Below are positions 1 to 8,338 of a DNA stretch of 57,899 nucleotides, in pieces. The notes beneath the pieces were generated by a model that made no database searches, was not told the DNA's origin, and saw nothing but the letters and a program-made list of their open reading frames with translations. Source of the DNA: Sphaerisporangium melleum (GTDB lineage Bacteria; Actinomycetota; Actinomycetes; Streptosporangiales; Streptosporangiaceae). The stretch is from positions 139,197-197,095 of the forward strand of contig NZ_BMNT01000012.1 of NCBI RefSeq assembly GCF_014646695.1, read 5' to 3'. The stretch's first letter is position 1; each line of letters starts with the position of its first letter. A program made the translations under genes and the position numbers.

Positions 1-978
1 TCCCGGCCGGCTCGCCTGCGCGGCCATGGAGGCGACGGCGGCGTCGAACTGGTCCTTGCCCGCGGTCCAGGCCGGGGCCAGCTCGCTCTCGATCCACACC
101 CGCATACCGAGCTTGATCGCGGCGGCGGCGGCCTTGCCGGTGGCGTCGTTCGGCGCGGTGAGCGTCTGCTGGTTCGCCTTCGGCGCCGTCGTCTGCTGCT
201 GCTTGGGCGCGGTGGAGGGGTCGGGCTGCGGCTGGGTGGTGTCCGGCTGCTGCGGATCGTCGGACGGCGGGGTCACCTCGTCCTGCTCGGGCGCGGTGGA
301 GGTCTCCACCTTCGGCGCGTCCTCGCCATTGGTGTCGCTCTGCGTCCGCGGCTCGCCCTGGGTCTGAGTGGTGTCGGCGGGCGGCGCGTTCGGATCCTCC
401 AGGGTCTGCAGGTCCGGATCCGCCTGGGTCTGCCGGTTCTGCTGGTTCTGGGTGGTGTCGTCGGGACCGGGGGACGCGGTCGTCTCACCCGAGGTGGTCG
501 ACGACGTCCCGGAGGAACCGCCGCCGCCCGAGCAGTCGAACTCGCCGCCCTGGCACGCCTTGGCCGGCGGCTTGGTGATGTTGCCGTCGACGTCCTTGCA
601 GACGTACTTGCCCGCACTGTGGTCGTACTTGCACAGCACCTGGTCCTTGTCGGCACAGTCCTGCATGCCGGGGCCCTTGTTGGTCGAGTCGGTGCAGAAC
701 AGCACCGGGCCGGGGTACGGGACGCCCTCCTTGAGCTTCTCGCCGTCGTTACGCGCCCAGAACCGCACGATGTCGAGGGCGTCCTTGGGAGTCTTGGCCA
801 TCCAGGAGCAGTACATGTACTCGGGGGTGCCGGTGCCGAGGATGTCGTCGCATTCGCTGTTGGAGACGTCGTCGGTGTTGGGGGCGGCGAGGGCGATGCC
901 GGTGGGGATGCCGATGGTCAGCGTGAGGAGCACGGCGGTGAGCGCGATGATCCATTCGCGTTTACGGAGGTGGAGCAT
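1..978 (-). CDS. Secreted/membrane-anchored ICE protein, Gln/Thr/Pro-rich (partial, 3' end off window)
   Basis: An open frame starts at ATG 978, behind AGGAGA, and stays open for 326 codons to the edge. The N-terminus (MLHLRKREW, then a hydrophobic stretch about residues 9-31 ending at ALAAP) is a signal peptide or signal anchor. The next ~110 residues contain several Cys (SECDD, YMYCSW, VLFCTD, DCADKD, FDCSG), suggesting an exported disulfide-bonded domain. A long low-complexity Thr/Gln/Pro/Asp region follows, then a helical segment (KLGMRVWIESELAP) as the window ends. It is the last visible gene of the leftward transfer operon, 21 bases after the sigma-fusion gene. Residues past the edge may add membrane segments as in large TrbL-like proteins; that is inference. 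Function unknown. Confidence 0.7.
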   Translation of the reverse strand, partial: MLHLRKREWIIALTAVLLTLTIGIPTGIALAAPNTDDVSNSECDDILGTGTPEYMYCSWMAKTPKDALDIVRFWARNDGEKLKEGVPYPGPVLFCTDSTNKGPGMQDCADKDQVLCKYDHSAGKYVCKDVDGNITKPPAKACQGGEFDCSGGGGSSGTSSTTSGETTASPGPDDTTQNQQNRQTQADPDLQTLEDPNAPPADTTQTQGEPRTQSDTNGEDAPKVETSTAPEQDEVTPPSDDPQQPDTTQPQPDPSTAPKQQQTTAPKANQQTLTAPNDATGKAAAAAIKLGMRVWIESELAPAWTAGKDQFDAAVASMAAQASRPG

Positions 979-999
979 GGCCGGTGTTCTCCTGGTCGG

Positions 1000-2727
1000 T
1001 CAGAGAGGCTGGGGGCAGGTCTTGGTGTAGGTGACGGTCACGCCGACGGTTCCGGAGCCCTTGGTGCCCTTGTTGTCACCGGACCACGAGATGGACAGGT
1101 ACGTGCTGAGGGGTTTGCCGCAGTCGGCTGTGGTTCCCGGTCCGACCTGGAGCGAGAAGTCAACAGTGATGCTGTCGCCGTCGCCGATGCTGCCGCTGCC
1201 GGGTGTCGTGGCGAGGTGGGAGCCGCCGGCGCGCCAGGTGATCGCCCCGGTTCGGCTGGCCAGCGTCACCCTTCCCTGGCGGCTGGTGCCCAGGTCGACC
1301 GAGGAGGTGGAGGCGGAGAGCGACGGTGGAGGTGGCGGTGGTGGGGGCGGCGGGGTGCTGATCTGTGGCTGGGGTGTCGGCGTGGCGGACGTTTTCGGTG
1401 GCGTGGAGTGGCGCGGAGGCGGTGGGGTGTCGGGGCCGGTGCCTAGGGGTGGCGGGCTGCTGCGTCTGGGCGTGCTGCTGGGCTTGGTCGGGGGTGCGGA
1501 GTGCGGCGGTGGTGGCGGACGGCGTGTGGTCGGGCGGGATGCAGCGAGCGGAGTGAGGGACGGCGTGGTGGTGGGATGGGAGACCTGCGTGCCGGTGGTC
1601 AGCGGCAGCGGCGGCGGAGGTGGGGACTCCACGACGGGGGGCAACCGGTCGCCGGGCGTCACGACGAGCGTGTCGTCGGCGGCGGTCACACGGGCTGGCC
1701 TGCCGGTGTCGGGTGCGAAGACCAGTGACCAGGTGGCCGCCGTCGCGGCCAGCGCGGCCACGGTGATCATGCTCAGACGCCCCCACCGGATGCGGCTTTC
1801 CGGGTCAGCGGCGTCCAGGTCGGGTTCCCAGAAGTCCGCGGGCGACGGTCCCCCGGTGGGCCGTTCGGGTGTGAAGCCTTCGTCCATGGTCAGTGGCTGG
1901 CCAGGCGGCGGCGGGTTCTCCAGCGCGTCGGGCTGTACGGGGAACCCGTCGGGGTGCCAGCCTTCGCCGCCGGTTTCAGCGGTGGCCATCGATGACTTCG
2001 GTGCAGTGAGGATCTCGTCCGGCGGGAGGGGGCTCGCCAGGATGGGCCGGCGTGTCAGCAGCGTCGTGATCGTCGCCTTGGCTGGTGCGGCCTGGCAGAC
2101 GGGGCAGGCGCCTACGTGCCGGCTGATGTGGGCCCGTATCAGCCGCGTGGGTGATGTCACCCATGAGGTGACCAGGTCGGCCAGCAGCGTGCACCGGGGG
2201 TTGGGGCGGCGGGCGTCCATGACGGCGGCGAGCCAGCGTTCGGCGTTGCGTTTGCCCTGGAGCGCCGCTGCGGCCACGGCGTCGGTCGCGATGTCGAGGA
2301 TCCGGGCGACCTCGTCCAGGGTGAGATCGTGGCGCAGGGTCAGGTCGAGGATCTCGCGTTCGCGCGGGTCCAGGCAGGCGAGTACCTCATGCGCGAGCTC
2401 GGCGGGCCCGTCATTGGCCGGAGCGATGTTCCCGCCGGTTGCTGTGGTGCCGGCGAGTCTGGCCTGGCACTCGGCGCGGGCCAGCGCATACAGCCAGGCG
2501 CGCTGAAGCCGGGAGTCCGACAGCCGTCTGGCGTGAGCGGTGGCGCCGTGGAAGGTGCCCACCGTGGCCGACAGGGCTTCGTCGTCGGTCAGCAGGAAGC
2601 GGCAGTAGTCGTAGAGACGGTCCGCGTACTCGCGGCAGAGGTCTCGCAGCGTGGCGGGGGCGTCGGCGTGCGCTGTGGCGGACCCTGATGCGGGCTGTGG
2701 AGCTGCGCCGGAAAGGGAGTGTGTCAC
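1000..2727 (-). CDS. Sigma-70-like factor fused to zinc-finger motif, transmembrane helix and extracytoplasmic domain
   Basis: The GTG at 2727 overlaps the upstream stop as GTGA, which decides the start (an in-frame ATG further upstream would lie inside the previous gene); 575 aa. Residues ~27-92 resemble sigma region 2 (LRDLCREYADRLYDYC) and ~117-168 region 4 with its helix-turn-helix (LDPREREILDLTL, LTLDEVARILDI). A zinc-finger-like H204-x3-C208-x2-C211 follows, as in ZAS anti-sigma domains. A single hydrophobic helix is at ~315-337, then a very Pro/Ser/Thr-rich linker (~360-490) and a C-terminal beta-rich, BACON/Ig-like domain. Sigma-like DNA-binding and an exported domain on one polypeptide imply a membrane-tethered regulator or a degenerate sigma serving as a cytoplasmic module. 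It sits within the transfer operon, so it may link envelope state to transfer; that is inference. Confidence 0.75.
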   Translation of the reverse strand: MTHSLSGAAPQPASGSATAHADAPATLRDLCREYADRLYDYCRFLLTDDEALSATVGTFHGATAHARRLSDSRLQRAWLYALARAECQARLAGTTATGGNIAPANDGPAELAHEVLACLDPREREILDLTLRHDLTLDEVARILDIATDAVAAAALQGKRNAERWLAAVMDARRPNPRCTLLADLVTSWVTSPTRLIRAHISRHVGACPVCQAAPAKATITTLLTRRPILASPLPPDEILTAPKSSMATAETGGEGWHPDGFPVQPDALENPPPPGQPLTMDEGFTPERPTGGPSPADFWEPDLDAADPESRIRWGRLSMITVAALAATAATWSLVFAPDTGRPARVTAADDTLVVTPGDRLPPVVESPPPPPLPLTTGTQVSHPTTTPSLTPLAASRPTTRRPPPPPHSAPPTKPSSTPRRSSPPPLGTGPDTPPPPRHSTPPKTSATPTPQPQISTPPPPPPPPPPSLSASTSSVDLGTSRQGRVTLASRTGAITWRAGGSHLATTPGSGSIGDGDSITVDFSLQVGPGTTADCGKPLSTYLSISWSGDNKGTKGSGTVGVTVTYTKTCPQPL

Positions 2728-3044
2728 TGCTGTCGTTCCTGTGGCTCGGCCTGAGTGGCGGCGCGGATTGCGGCGTTGCGGGCGACGATGGCGTCCTGGG
2801 CGGTGATGCGGGCCGCTTCGGCGTCGAGCATGTCGGCGAGCTTCTTGTCGGTGCGGATCCATCCCTTCTCGAAATGGATCCACCAGGTGTTCTGGTAGTG
2901 GACGGCGTAGGCGATGGTCTGGCCGAGGGGGGAGACCAGGCCGCGGTCGAACGCCTTGTTCATGTCGGCGTGACTGATGATCACGGGCAGGGTGTCCGGT
3001 TCGCGAGAGGACGGCTGGTCTGCGGGGTGCGCGGGGAGCGACAT
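2724..3044 (-). CDS. Small hypothetical ICE protein
   Basis: 106 aa, ATG at 3044 preceded by a GGAG ribosome site; its stop overlaps the GTG start of the sigma-fusion gene, so the two are translationally coupled. The protein is soluble, with a central aromatic segment (YAVHYQNTWWIHFEKGW) and an Ala/Glu/Gln-rich helical C-terminus. I recognise no family. Its place inside the transfer operon suggests an accessory transfer role or a partner of the downstream sigma-like protein, but nothing in the sequence proves it. Confidence 0.6.
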   Translation of the reverse strand: MSLPAHPADQPSSREPDTLPVIISHADMNKAFDRGLVSPLGQTIAYAVHYQNTWWIHFEKGWIRTDKKLADMLDAEAARITAQDAIVARNAAIRAATQAEPQERQQ

Positions 3045-3059
3045 GGCGGGTTGCTCCTT

Positions 3060-4073
3060 CTACTGGCGCAGCTCGGGGCCGTCGAGGCCGAGCGTTCGAT
3101 GGGGAGGCGCAAGGTGGGGTCCTGCCGGGGCCCTGCTGAGTCCGTGTTCACGCTGCAGTGCCTCGCGCGTGGTGTGCTCGCTCATGGTCACCTCGGTGTT
3201 GGTGGTGCGCTGTGAGGTGCCGGTGGTGAACTCGGCGCGGGTGTGGTCGGCCAGCAGGTCACGTCCGATCTCCACTGCGATGCCCGACTCCACCGCGGTG
3301 CGGGCCAGGCGGGCGACATATCCCGAAGCGGCCGGCGGAGCGTCCGGGCGGATTGATGTCTCGTGCGTCGCGGGCGGGGCGGCGGATCTGGCGCGGGCCA
3401 GCTCCCAGGCGAGCGTCAGCTCCTGCACCGGTTCTCCGTACCGGTCGACGGCGACGATCGCCTCGTAGATGTCGCGGCGGTCGGTACTGGTGAACACCTC
3501 GGGATCGAGCCAGGCCGCGACCCCGCGTAGGTGCTCGGGATGCTGGATCAGATCGGCCAGCAGCGCCTCCTCTCGCAGTATCCGCAGATCCTGCCGGACG
3601 GCTTGCGCGGGCAGGGCAGCGTCGGTCTCGATGTCAAAGCGGACGGCGTTGGAGCGCAGCGCCTGCGACAGCAGAGCCATGTGGTCGCGTTCGGTGTCCA
3701 GGCCGCGTGTCGGACCGGCCGCCTCGGCCAGGCGGTCGGCGTGGCCGAGGAGTTCCCGATGCAGGGAGGCTTCCTGGATCATGCGGCCGTACACGGCGAT
3801 GGAGGAGACGTCGGGGCCGGACAGTGCCAGCGTGGCGAGCCGGGTGGCGTCGATTCCGGGCACGTTGGCGTGCTCGATGATCCGGTCGGCCAGCGCCGCG
3901 CCCCAGATGGCCGGTTCATTGGCGTGGACGTCGAGGAATGCGGCGAAGACGGCCTGGTGGTCGAGGCGGTGGAAGTGCCGGGGCAGCAGGTAGGGCACGT
4001 CGTTGACGAGGCTGGGGTCGTAGATGAGCGCGCCGATGAGTGCTTCTTCGGTGCGGTGGACCAGATCAGGCAT
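3060..4073 (-). CDS. DnaB N-terminal-domain protein without helicase domain
   Basis: 337 aa. The N-terminus (EEALIGALIYDPS, then LLPRHFHRLDHQAVFAAF) reads like the helical DnaB_N domain of replicative helicases, and a second, weaker copy lies at about residues 165-235 (REEALLADLIQHPEHL, FTSTDRRDIYEAI). No Walker A or RecA-like core follows, so it cannot be a helicase. The C-terminus is polar and probably disordered. DnaB_N mediates helicase oligomerisation and primase contact, so this protein might bind host DnaB or primase during element replication or transfer; that is inference. It lies between the DUF4913-like gene and the 106-aa gene on the same strand. Confidence 0.65.
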   Translation of the reverse strand: MPDLVHRTEEALIGALIYDPSLVNDVPYLLPRHFHRLDHQAVFAAFLDVHANEPAIWGAALADRIIEHANVPGIDATRLATLALSGPDVSSIAVYGRMIQEASLHRELLGHADRLAEAAGPTRGLDTERDHMALLSQALRSNAVRFDIETDAALPAQAVRQDLRILREEALLADLIQHPEHLRGVAAWLDPEVFTSTDRRDIYEAIVAVDRYGEPVQELTLAWELARARSAAPPATHETSIRPDAPPAASGYVARLARTAVESGIAVEIGRDLLADHTRAEFTTGTSQRTTNTEVTMSEHTTREALQREHGLSRAPAGPHLAPPHRTLGLDGPELRQ

Positions 4074-4175
4074 CCTTGCCGGGCTTTCTGTCGTTGTCCG
4101 ACCCGCCGGACCTCCTGGCCGGCAGGTCCACGGAAATGGCGCCGCGCGCCCTTACGAGGGCGGGGTCCCCGGCCG

Positions 4176-4991
4176 TCATCGCGGTCCCCCGCGTGCCGTC
4201 CGGCCGGCGCGGCGGTGCTCGACGCTGCGATCGGCCAGGGCCAGGGCGACGCGGCGTTGGTCCAGGCGGTGGGCGAGTTCGGGGTCGGTGACCCGGAGCC
4301 AGCCGCCTTGGCCGGGCACCCACCAGGAGCCGTCATGACGGAGCAGGTCGGTGACGGTCGTGCTCAACGGGACGGCGGTGCGATTCTGCCGGTGGGTGTC
4401 CATGGTGGCGGGGGTCAGGAACAGGTAGCCGTCACGGCGCCCGGGTGCAGGGGTGCCGGCGATGAGGCGGTGGGCGGGGATGCCGGCGGCGGGATCGGCT
4501 TGCTGCCATCGCCGTTGCAGGGCCGGGTCTTCGGCGGCCGTGCCGTCGGCGCCGCGGTGTCCGGCGCGGCAGCCAGCGGCATAGAAGGTGATGGCCGCGT
4601 GCATGGTCTGGCGGAGTTCTGCGTGCCAGTAGCGTGCCGCCTGACCGGACGGCTGGTCGGCGTCGTAGATCTCCTCGCGCCAGGCTTTGAGCGCCCACAG
4701 CTCTTCGATCAGGCCGGGGTGGTGGGCCCAGCAGTACGGCAGGCGTTCCTCCACGCCGAGTTCGTACCGGTCGTGCAGCCAGGTGACCCAGGCCACCAGT
4801 TCGCTCCAGCTGGTGCGGCGCTGGGTGGGGTCCATGCGGTGCCACTCGACCAGGCGCGGGCGGCGGTGCCTGGGCTTGCGGGGGCCGCGTTTCAAGGTGC
4901 TCACGTGCTGGTCGCGGTAGCCGGTGTCCAGCGACAACCTCACCGGTACGGAGACGTGGACTTTGGCGGTGTGGTCAGGCGGCTGGGTCAT
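4176..4991 (-). CDS. DUF4913-like ICE protein
   Basis: 271 aa, ATG overlapping the stop of the coupling-protein gene (ATGA at 4988-4991). The middle part (SELVAWVTWLHDRYELG, YCWAHHPGLIEELWALKAW, RYWHAELRQTMHAAI) matches my recollection of the DUF4913 pattern, a Trp-rich helical domain found next to VirD4-like proteins in actinobacterial conjugative elements. The C-terminal ~80 residues contain another Trp-rich segment (GSWWVPGQGGWLRVTD). The N-terminus is basic. Tight coupling to the VirD4-like gene suggests a substrate-adaptor or accessory role in DNA transfer, by context only. Confidence 0.6.
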   Translation of the reverse strand: MTQPPDHTAKVHVSVPVRLSLDTGYRDQHVSTLKRGPRKPRHRRPRLVEWHRMDPTQRRTSWSELVAWVTWLHDRYELGVEERLPYCWAHHPGLIEELWALKAWREEIYDADQPSGQAARYWHAELRQTMHAAITFYAAGCRAGHRGADGTAAEDPALQRRWQQADPAAGIPAHRLIAGTPAPGRRDGYLFLTPATMDTHRQNRTAVPLSTTVTDLLRHDGSWWVPGQGGWLRVTDPELAHRLDQRRVALALADRSVEHRRAGRTARGGPR

Positions 4992-6838
4992 CGTCGGCTC
5001 TCTCGCGTCTGGTCGGCTGCGGTGCGGGGTGTGTCACTGGGCGGATCTGATTCGGCGGCGTGGATCAGCTGGGCGACCGCGGCGGCGGAGCGGGCGTAGG
5101 CGTCACGGTCGGCGCCTTCGTAGTGCCGGGTCATCCGCACCAGCACGGCCGGGGTGGTGGCGTGGATGACCAGGGCCTCCCGCCGCCGTTCCGACAGGGT
5201 GCGGATCGCCTCGGGCGGGAGGGTCTTGCGATCGTGCAGCGTGGACTGGACGGTATGGCCGCTGCTGCCGCGCTGGTGAGTGGTGAGGAGCTCGCGGTAC
5301 TCACCGGCCAGGGTGGACAGATCCCGCAGCTCATCGCCGGACAGGCCACCGAGGGCGATCTTGACGGTGGAGGCGCCCCACAACATGGCCGCCCCCTCGC
5401 GGCCCCAGCGGTTCTCGGCCTGCGCCATGTTCTGCAGCACCGCGACGACGAAGATGCCCGAACCGCCCGCATACGACATCAGCGCCGGAAGGTGCGGTAG
5501 CGGGACGACGTTGGCGACCTCGTCGCAGATCAGGCCGAGCGGCGGATCCAGCCGACCGCCCGGTGAGGCGTCGGCGAGTCTTTTGGCGGTCTCGGTGAGC
5601 TCGTCGACGAACGCCGAGATCAACGGTGCCAGGTCGCTGGCCTGCTTCTCCGAGACCAGCAGATAGATCGTGCCGCGGCGGCCCAGGAAGGCCTCCATGT
5701 CGATGCCCTCCCCCACCGGTGGGGTGAAGGTGGCGCGCGCAGCGGTTGACAGCAGCGGCGCCACGGCCGTCTGCACGGTGGTCCACAGATTGGAGCGGGT
5801 GCCCTCGGGGGACCGGTAGGCGGCGTCCAGCATCGCGGCGGTGCCCGGCGCCGCACCGGGGTGATCGCGCAGGATCTTCACCGGCTGGTCCAGGCGTTCG
5901 TCCAACGCCCACCGCAGCACATCAGCCATCGAGCGGCCCGACAGGGCGGCGGCGTGCAACCAGCCGGCGAGCAGGTTGGTGGCCGTCATACCGAAGTAGG
6001 CGGCGTTGCCCGAATCCTGCTGGGCGCCGCTCTTGCCGACGGTGACCATGACATCCGCCCGTGCCCGGGCCTTGTCGAAGCTTTCGCACCCCGAGGTGGG
6101 TGACCAGCGCACCAGGTCGGGCCAACCGATCATGCCAGTGGGCGTCATCACCAACACGGGGCGGTCGCCTTCGGCGCGCAGCAGCGCCGTGGCCTCGACC
6201 ACGTCCTTGCGGACCGAGGTGACCAGAGCGGGCCCCGGCCAGCGGTGCAGCCAGGGGATGATGACCATGCTCGTCTTGCCCTGGCGGGGCGCGGACATCA
6301 ACAGGACCGACGACTCAGAGCTGACGGCCAGCGGCATGCCGCCTGTTCGAGCGCGACCGAGACGGACGCCGACGTCCTCCACGGTGAAGTCGGTGCCGGC
6401 GACGCTGGGGCGCACGACCGCCCCTCGGACGAGGACCGCCTGCTGCGACATCGATCGGGCGAGCTCGCGGCGCGAGGCGAACCCGCGATGGGAGCGCCCG
6501 CCGAACCGGCGGATACCGGCAACGGCTGCGGCCACCAGACCGGTGAAGGTGGCCAAGGCCGAGAGCAGGAAGCCTGGCCAGCCAGGCAGGGATGCGCGTG
6601 CCGAGGCCGGCCAAGCCTGCTTGGGATCGGACAGATGGTGCGGCAGCCGTGTCAGTACCGAGAAACAGTCGCCGAGGTCGGCGTCCGGCCAGGAGAAGGC
6701 GAACACCAGCCCGGCGATCTGGCCGGTCAGCCAGACCCCGACCACCGAGACGGCAATGCATGCCAGCCCCCCGAACAACAGATAGTCGGCAGGGCCGTCG
6801 AACACTGCGCGGCCGGCGATGGTCTCGTTTCGTGCCAT
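4988..6838 (-). CDS. VirD4/TraG-like type IV coupling ATPase
   Basis: 616 aa. Two N-terminal hydrophobic segments (~20-48 and ~88-110) anchor the protein, followed by a TraG/VirD4 ATPase core: Walker A APRQGKTS at ~183-190 and Walker B LGLICDEVANV about residue 420. The GGSGIFVVAVLQNMAQAENRWG segment matches the conserved motif downstream of Walker B in TraG proteins. This class recruits the relaxase-DNA complex to the secretion channel at the inner membrane. The gene follows the VirB4-like gene by one base and overlaps the DUF4913-like gene by 4 bases. Length and motifs look intact. Confidence 0.9.
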   Translation of the reverse strand: MARNETIAGRAVFDGPADYLLFGGLACIAVSVVGVWLTGQIAGLVFAFSWPDADLGDCFSVLTRLPHHLSDPKQAWPASARASLPGWPGFLLSALATFTGLVAAAVAGIRRFGGRSHRGFASRRELARSMSQQAVLVRGAVVRPSVAGTDFTVEDVGVRLGRARTGGMPLAVSSESSVLLMSAPRQGKTSMVIIPWLHRWPGPALVTSVRKDVVEATALLRAEGDRPVLVMTPTGMIGWPDLVRWSPTSGCESFDKARARADVMVTVGKSGAQQDSGNAAYFGMTATNLLAGWLHAAALSGRSMADVLRWALDERLDQPVKILRDHPGAAPGTAAMLDAAYRSPEGTRSNLWTTVQTAVAPLLSTAARATFTPPVGEGIDMEAFLGRRGTIYLLVSEKQASDLAPLISAFVDELTETAKRLADASPGGRLDPPLGLICDEVANVVPLPHLPALMSYAGGSGIFVVAVLQNMAQAENRWGREGAAMLWGASTVKIALGGLSGDELRDLSTLAGEYRELLTTHQRGSSGHTVQSTLHDRKTLPPEAIRTLSERRREALVIHATTPAVLVRMTRHYEGADRDAYARSAAAVAQLIHAAESDPPSDTPRTAADQTRESRR

Positions 6839-6839
6839 C

Positions 6840-8336
6840 TCAGACCGCCATGCGCTCGTTGGTCCAGTACAACCGCCGCTCCAGCGGGGTCAAGACGACC
6901 TGGACGACATGACTGGCGCTGCGGCCGATCTTCCAGATCGCCCGGCCCAGCTGCTCACCGGACCAGGCCGCGATATGCGCGCACTCGGTGTCGGTCAGGC
7001 CGATCGCATCCCGGGTCATCGCCAGCGGAGCGGTGTCCTGCCGCAGGCAGATCCGCACATCGCAGCTCGCGATCAGGTTCCTGGCAATCGTGACCTCCTG
7101 CGACCCTTCCGGGCCCACCGCTTCGAAGTCGGCGAGCCGGTGGGTGGCCAGGACCTGGATGGTGCCCTGCGCGCGCGACAGCCGCAGGTCGGAGTCGACC
7201 TTGCGGATCATGGCGGGCACGCGCATGGCGCGCCACAACTCGTCCCGCACGACGAGGCGGAGCGGGCCGCCAGGTTCGTCGATGGCCGCCTGCCCCCAGG
7301 AGGAGACGCAGGCGAGCGTCATGGCCACGGTCTCATCCCCCCGGCCGTTGATCCGCGACAGGTCGACGGTCTGGATCGGCGCGTCGAAGTCGAGCCGGAC
7401 GCTGGTCGGCCCGTCGAACAACCCCGACAGCGAGTCGCGCACCATGTTGCCCAGGGCGTCGGTGGCCCGGCGGATCATCTCCCGCAGCTCTCCGACGTCC
7501 TGGCCGCGTACCCGGAGTTCGCCGGCCATCTCCGGCAGCGGGTCGCGCATGAGCTGCCACACCTGCGGGATGGTCGGGTCCTTCAACACGGTCGCGCCGG
7601 CAGCCTGTCCGGAGGCGTACTTGATCGCCAGACTGATCGCCGCCTCCTCGGTCGGGGTGAGATCGCTGCCAAGCCGCATGACCAGTAGCGATGAGAGCAG
7701 GGTGATCCGGCGGCGGTGGATCTCCTCCAGCCGCTCCCGCAACTGCTCGATGTCGCCGGTCAGGTGCGCGCCGAGCGGCCCGGCGTCCAGCGGGTTGAGC
7801 CGGGCGCCCAGGCCGGGGCCGAGTTCGACCGGCGCAACACCGAACGCGCGGGCCAGCGGGGCGTACTCGTTCTTGATGTCGCCCAGCACGAACGTCTTGA
7901 CGCCGTAGGCGCTCAGCCGGGTGATCAGCGCCTTGATCGTGGCCGACTTGCCGGCGCCCGGAACTCCGGTGATGAGCATGTTCGGATTGCTGATGAACCC
8001 CCGTCGCAGCCACTCGATCGGATGGCAGGCGAAAGCCCCGCCCGACAGACAGTCGACACCGACGTATACGCCCACCGGCGGCATGCTCGCCCCGTACAGC
8101 CACGGGTACAGGCCCTGCACCTGGCCGGTGCTGCCCCGGAAGACGGGGATGTCCGGGAAACGAGGAGCACGTCCGCCGAACGGTCGGGCGTCACCGCGAC
8201 GGGGCGGACTCGGAGCTTTGTGGTGCTGCCGATCGGCTCTTTCCGGGTGCTTCTTCGTTTCGGCCGCCCGAGTACCGACAACTTCGGCGAGGTCGAATGT
8301 CGGCAGCGTGGCGCGGTTCCTCCTTCTCAGGCCCAT
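6840..8336 (-). CDS. VirB4-like conjugation ATPase (C-terminal core form)
   Basis: 498 aa from ATG 8336 (MGLRRRN), two bases after the upstream stop; an in-frame ATG at 8414 would run 78 bases into the previous gene and is rejected. Walker A GVPGAGKS lies at ~124-131 in a P-loop NTPase domain typical of VirB4/TraC C-terminal regions; LVVRDELWRAM fits Walker B, and QVLATHRLADF fits the motif that follows. It lacks the N-terminal VirB4 domain, which in actinobacterial systems is supplied by the upstream SCO6880-family protein. It powers assembly or function of the conjugation channel at the membrane. Confidence 0.88.
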   Translation of the reverse strand: MGLRRRNRATLPTFDLAEVVGTRAAETKKHPERADRQHHKAPSPPRRGDARPFGGRAPRFPDIPVFRGSTGQVQGLYPWLYGASMPPVGVYVGVDCLSGGAFACHPIEWLRRGFISNPNMLITGVPGAGKSATIKALITRLSAYGVKTFVLGDIKNEYAPLARAFGVAPVELGPGLGARLNPLDAGPLGAHLTGDIEQLRERLEEIHRRRITLLSSLLVMRLGSDLTPTEEAAISLAIKYASGQAAGATVLKDPTIPQVWQLMRDPLPEMAGELRVRGQDVGELREMIRRATDALGNMVRDSLSGLFDGPTSVRLDFDAPIQTVDLSRINGRGDETVAMTLACVSSWGQAAIDEPGGPLRLVVRDELWRAMRVPAMIRKVDSDLRLSRAQGTIQVLATHRLADFEAVGPEGSQEVTIARNLIASCDVRICLRQDTAPLAMTRDAIGLTDTECAHIAAWSGEQLGRAIWKIGRSASHVVQVVLTPLERRLYWTNERMAV

Positions 8337-8338
8337 GG

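Noticed and set aside
1321-1360. G-rich low-complexity tract as a repeat or quadruplex element
   Set aside because: It encodes the polyproline linker of the sigma-fusion protein on the opposite strand, which explains the tract.
2728-2883. Upstream ATG start for the sigma-fusion gene
   Set aside because: That extension is His/Arg-rich, lies inside the preceding gene, and a coupled GTG start with GTGA overlap is available.
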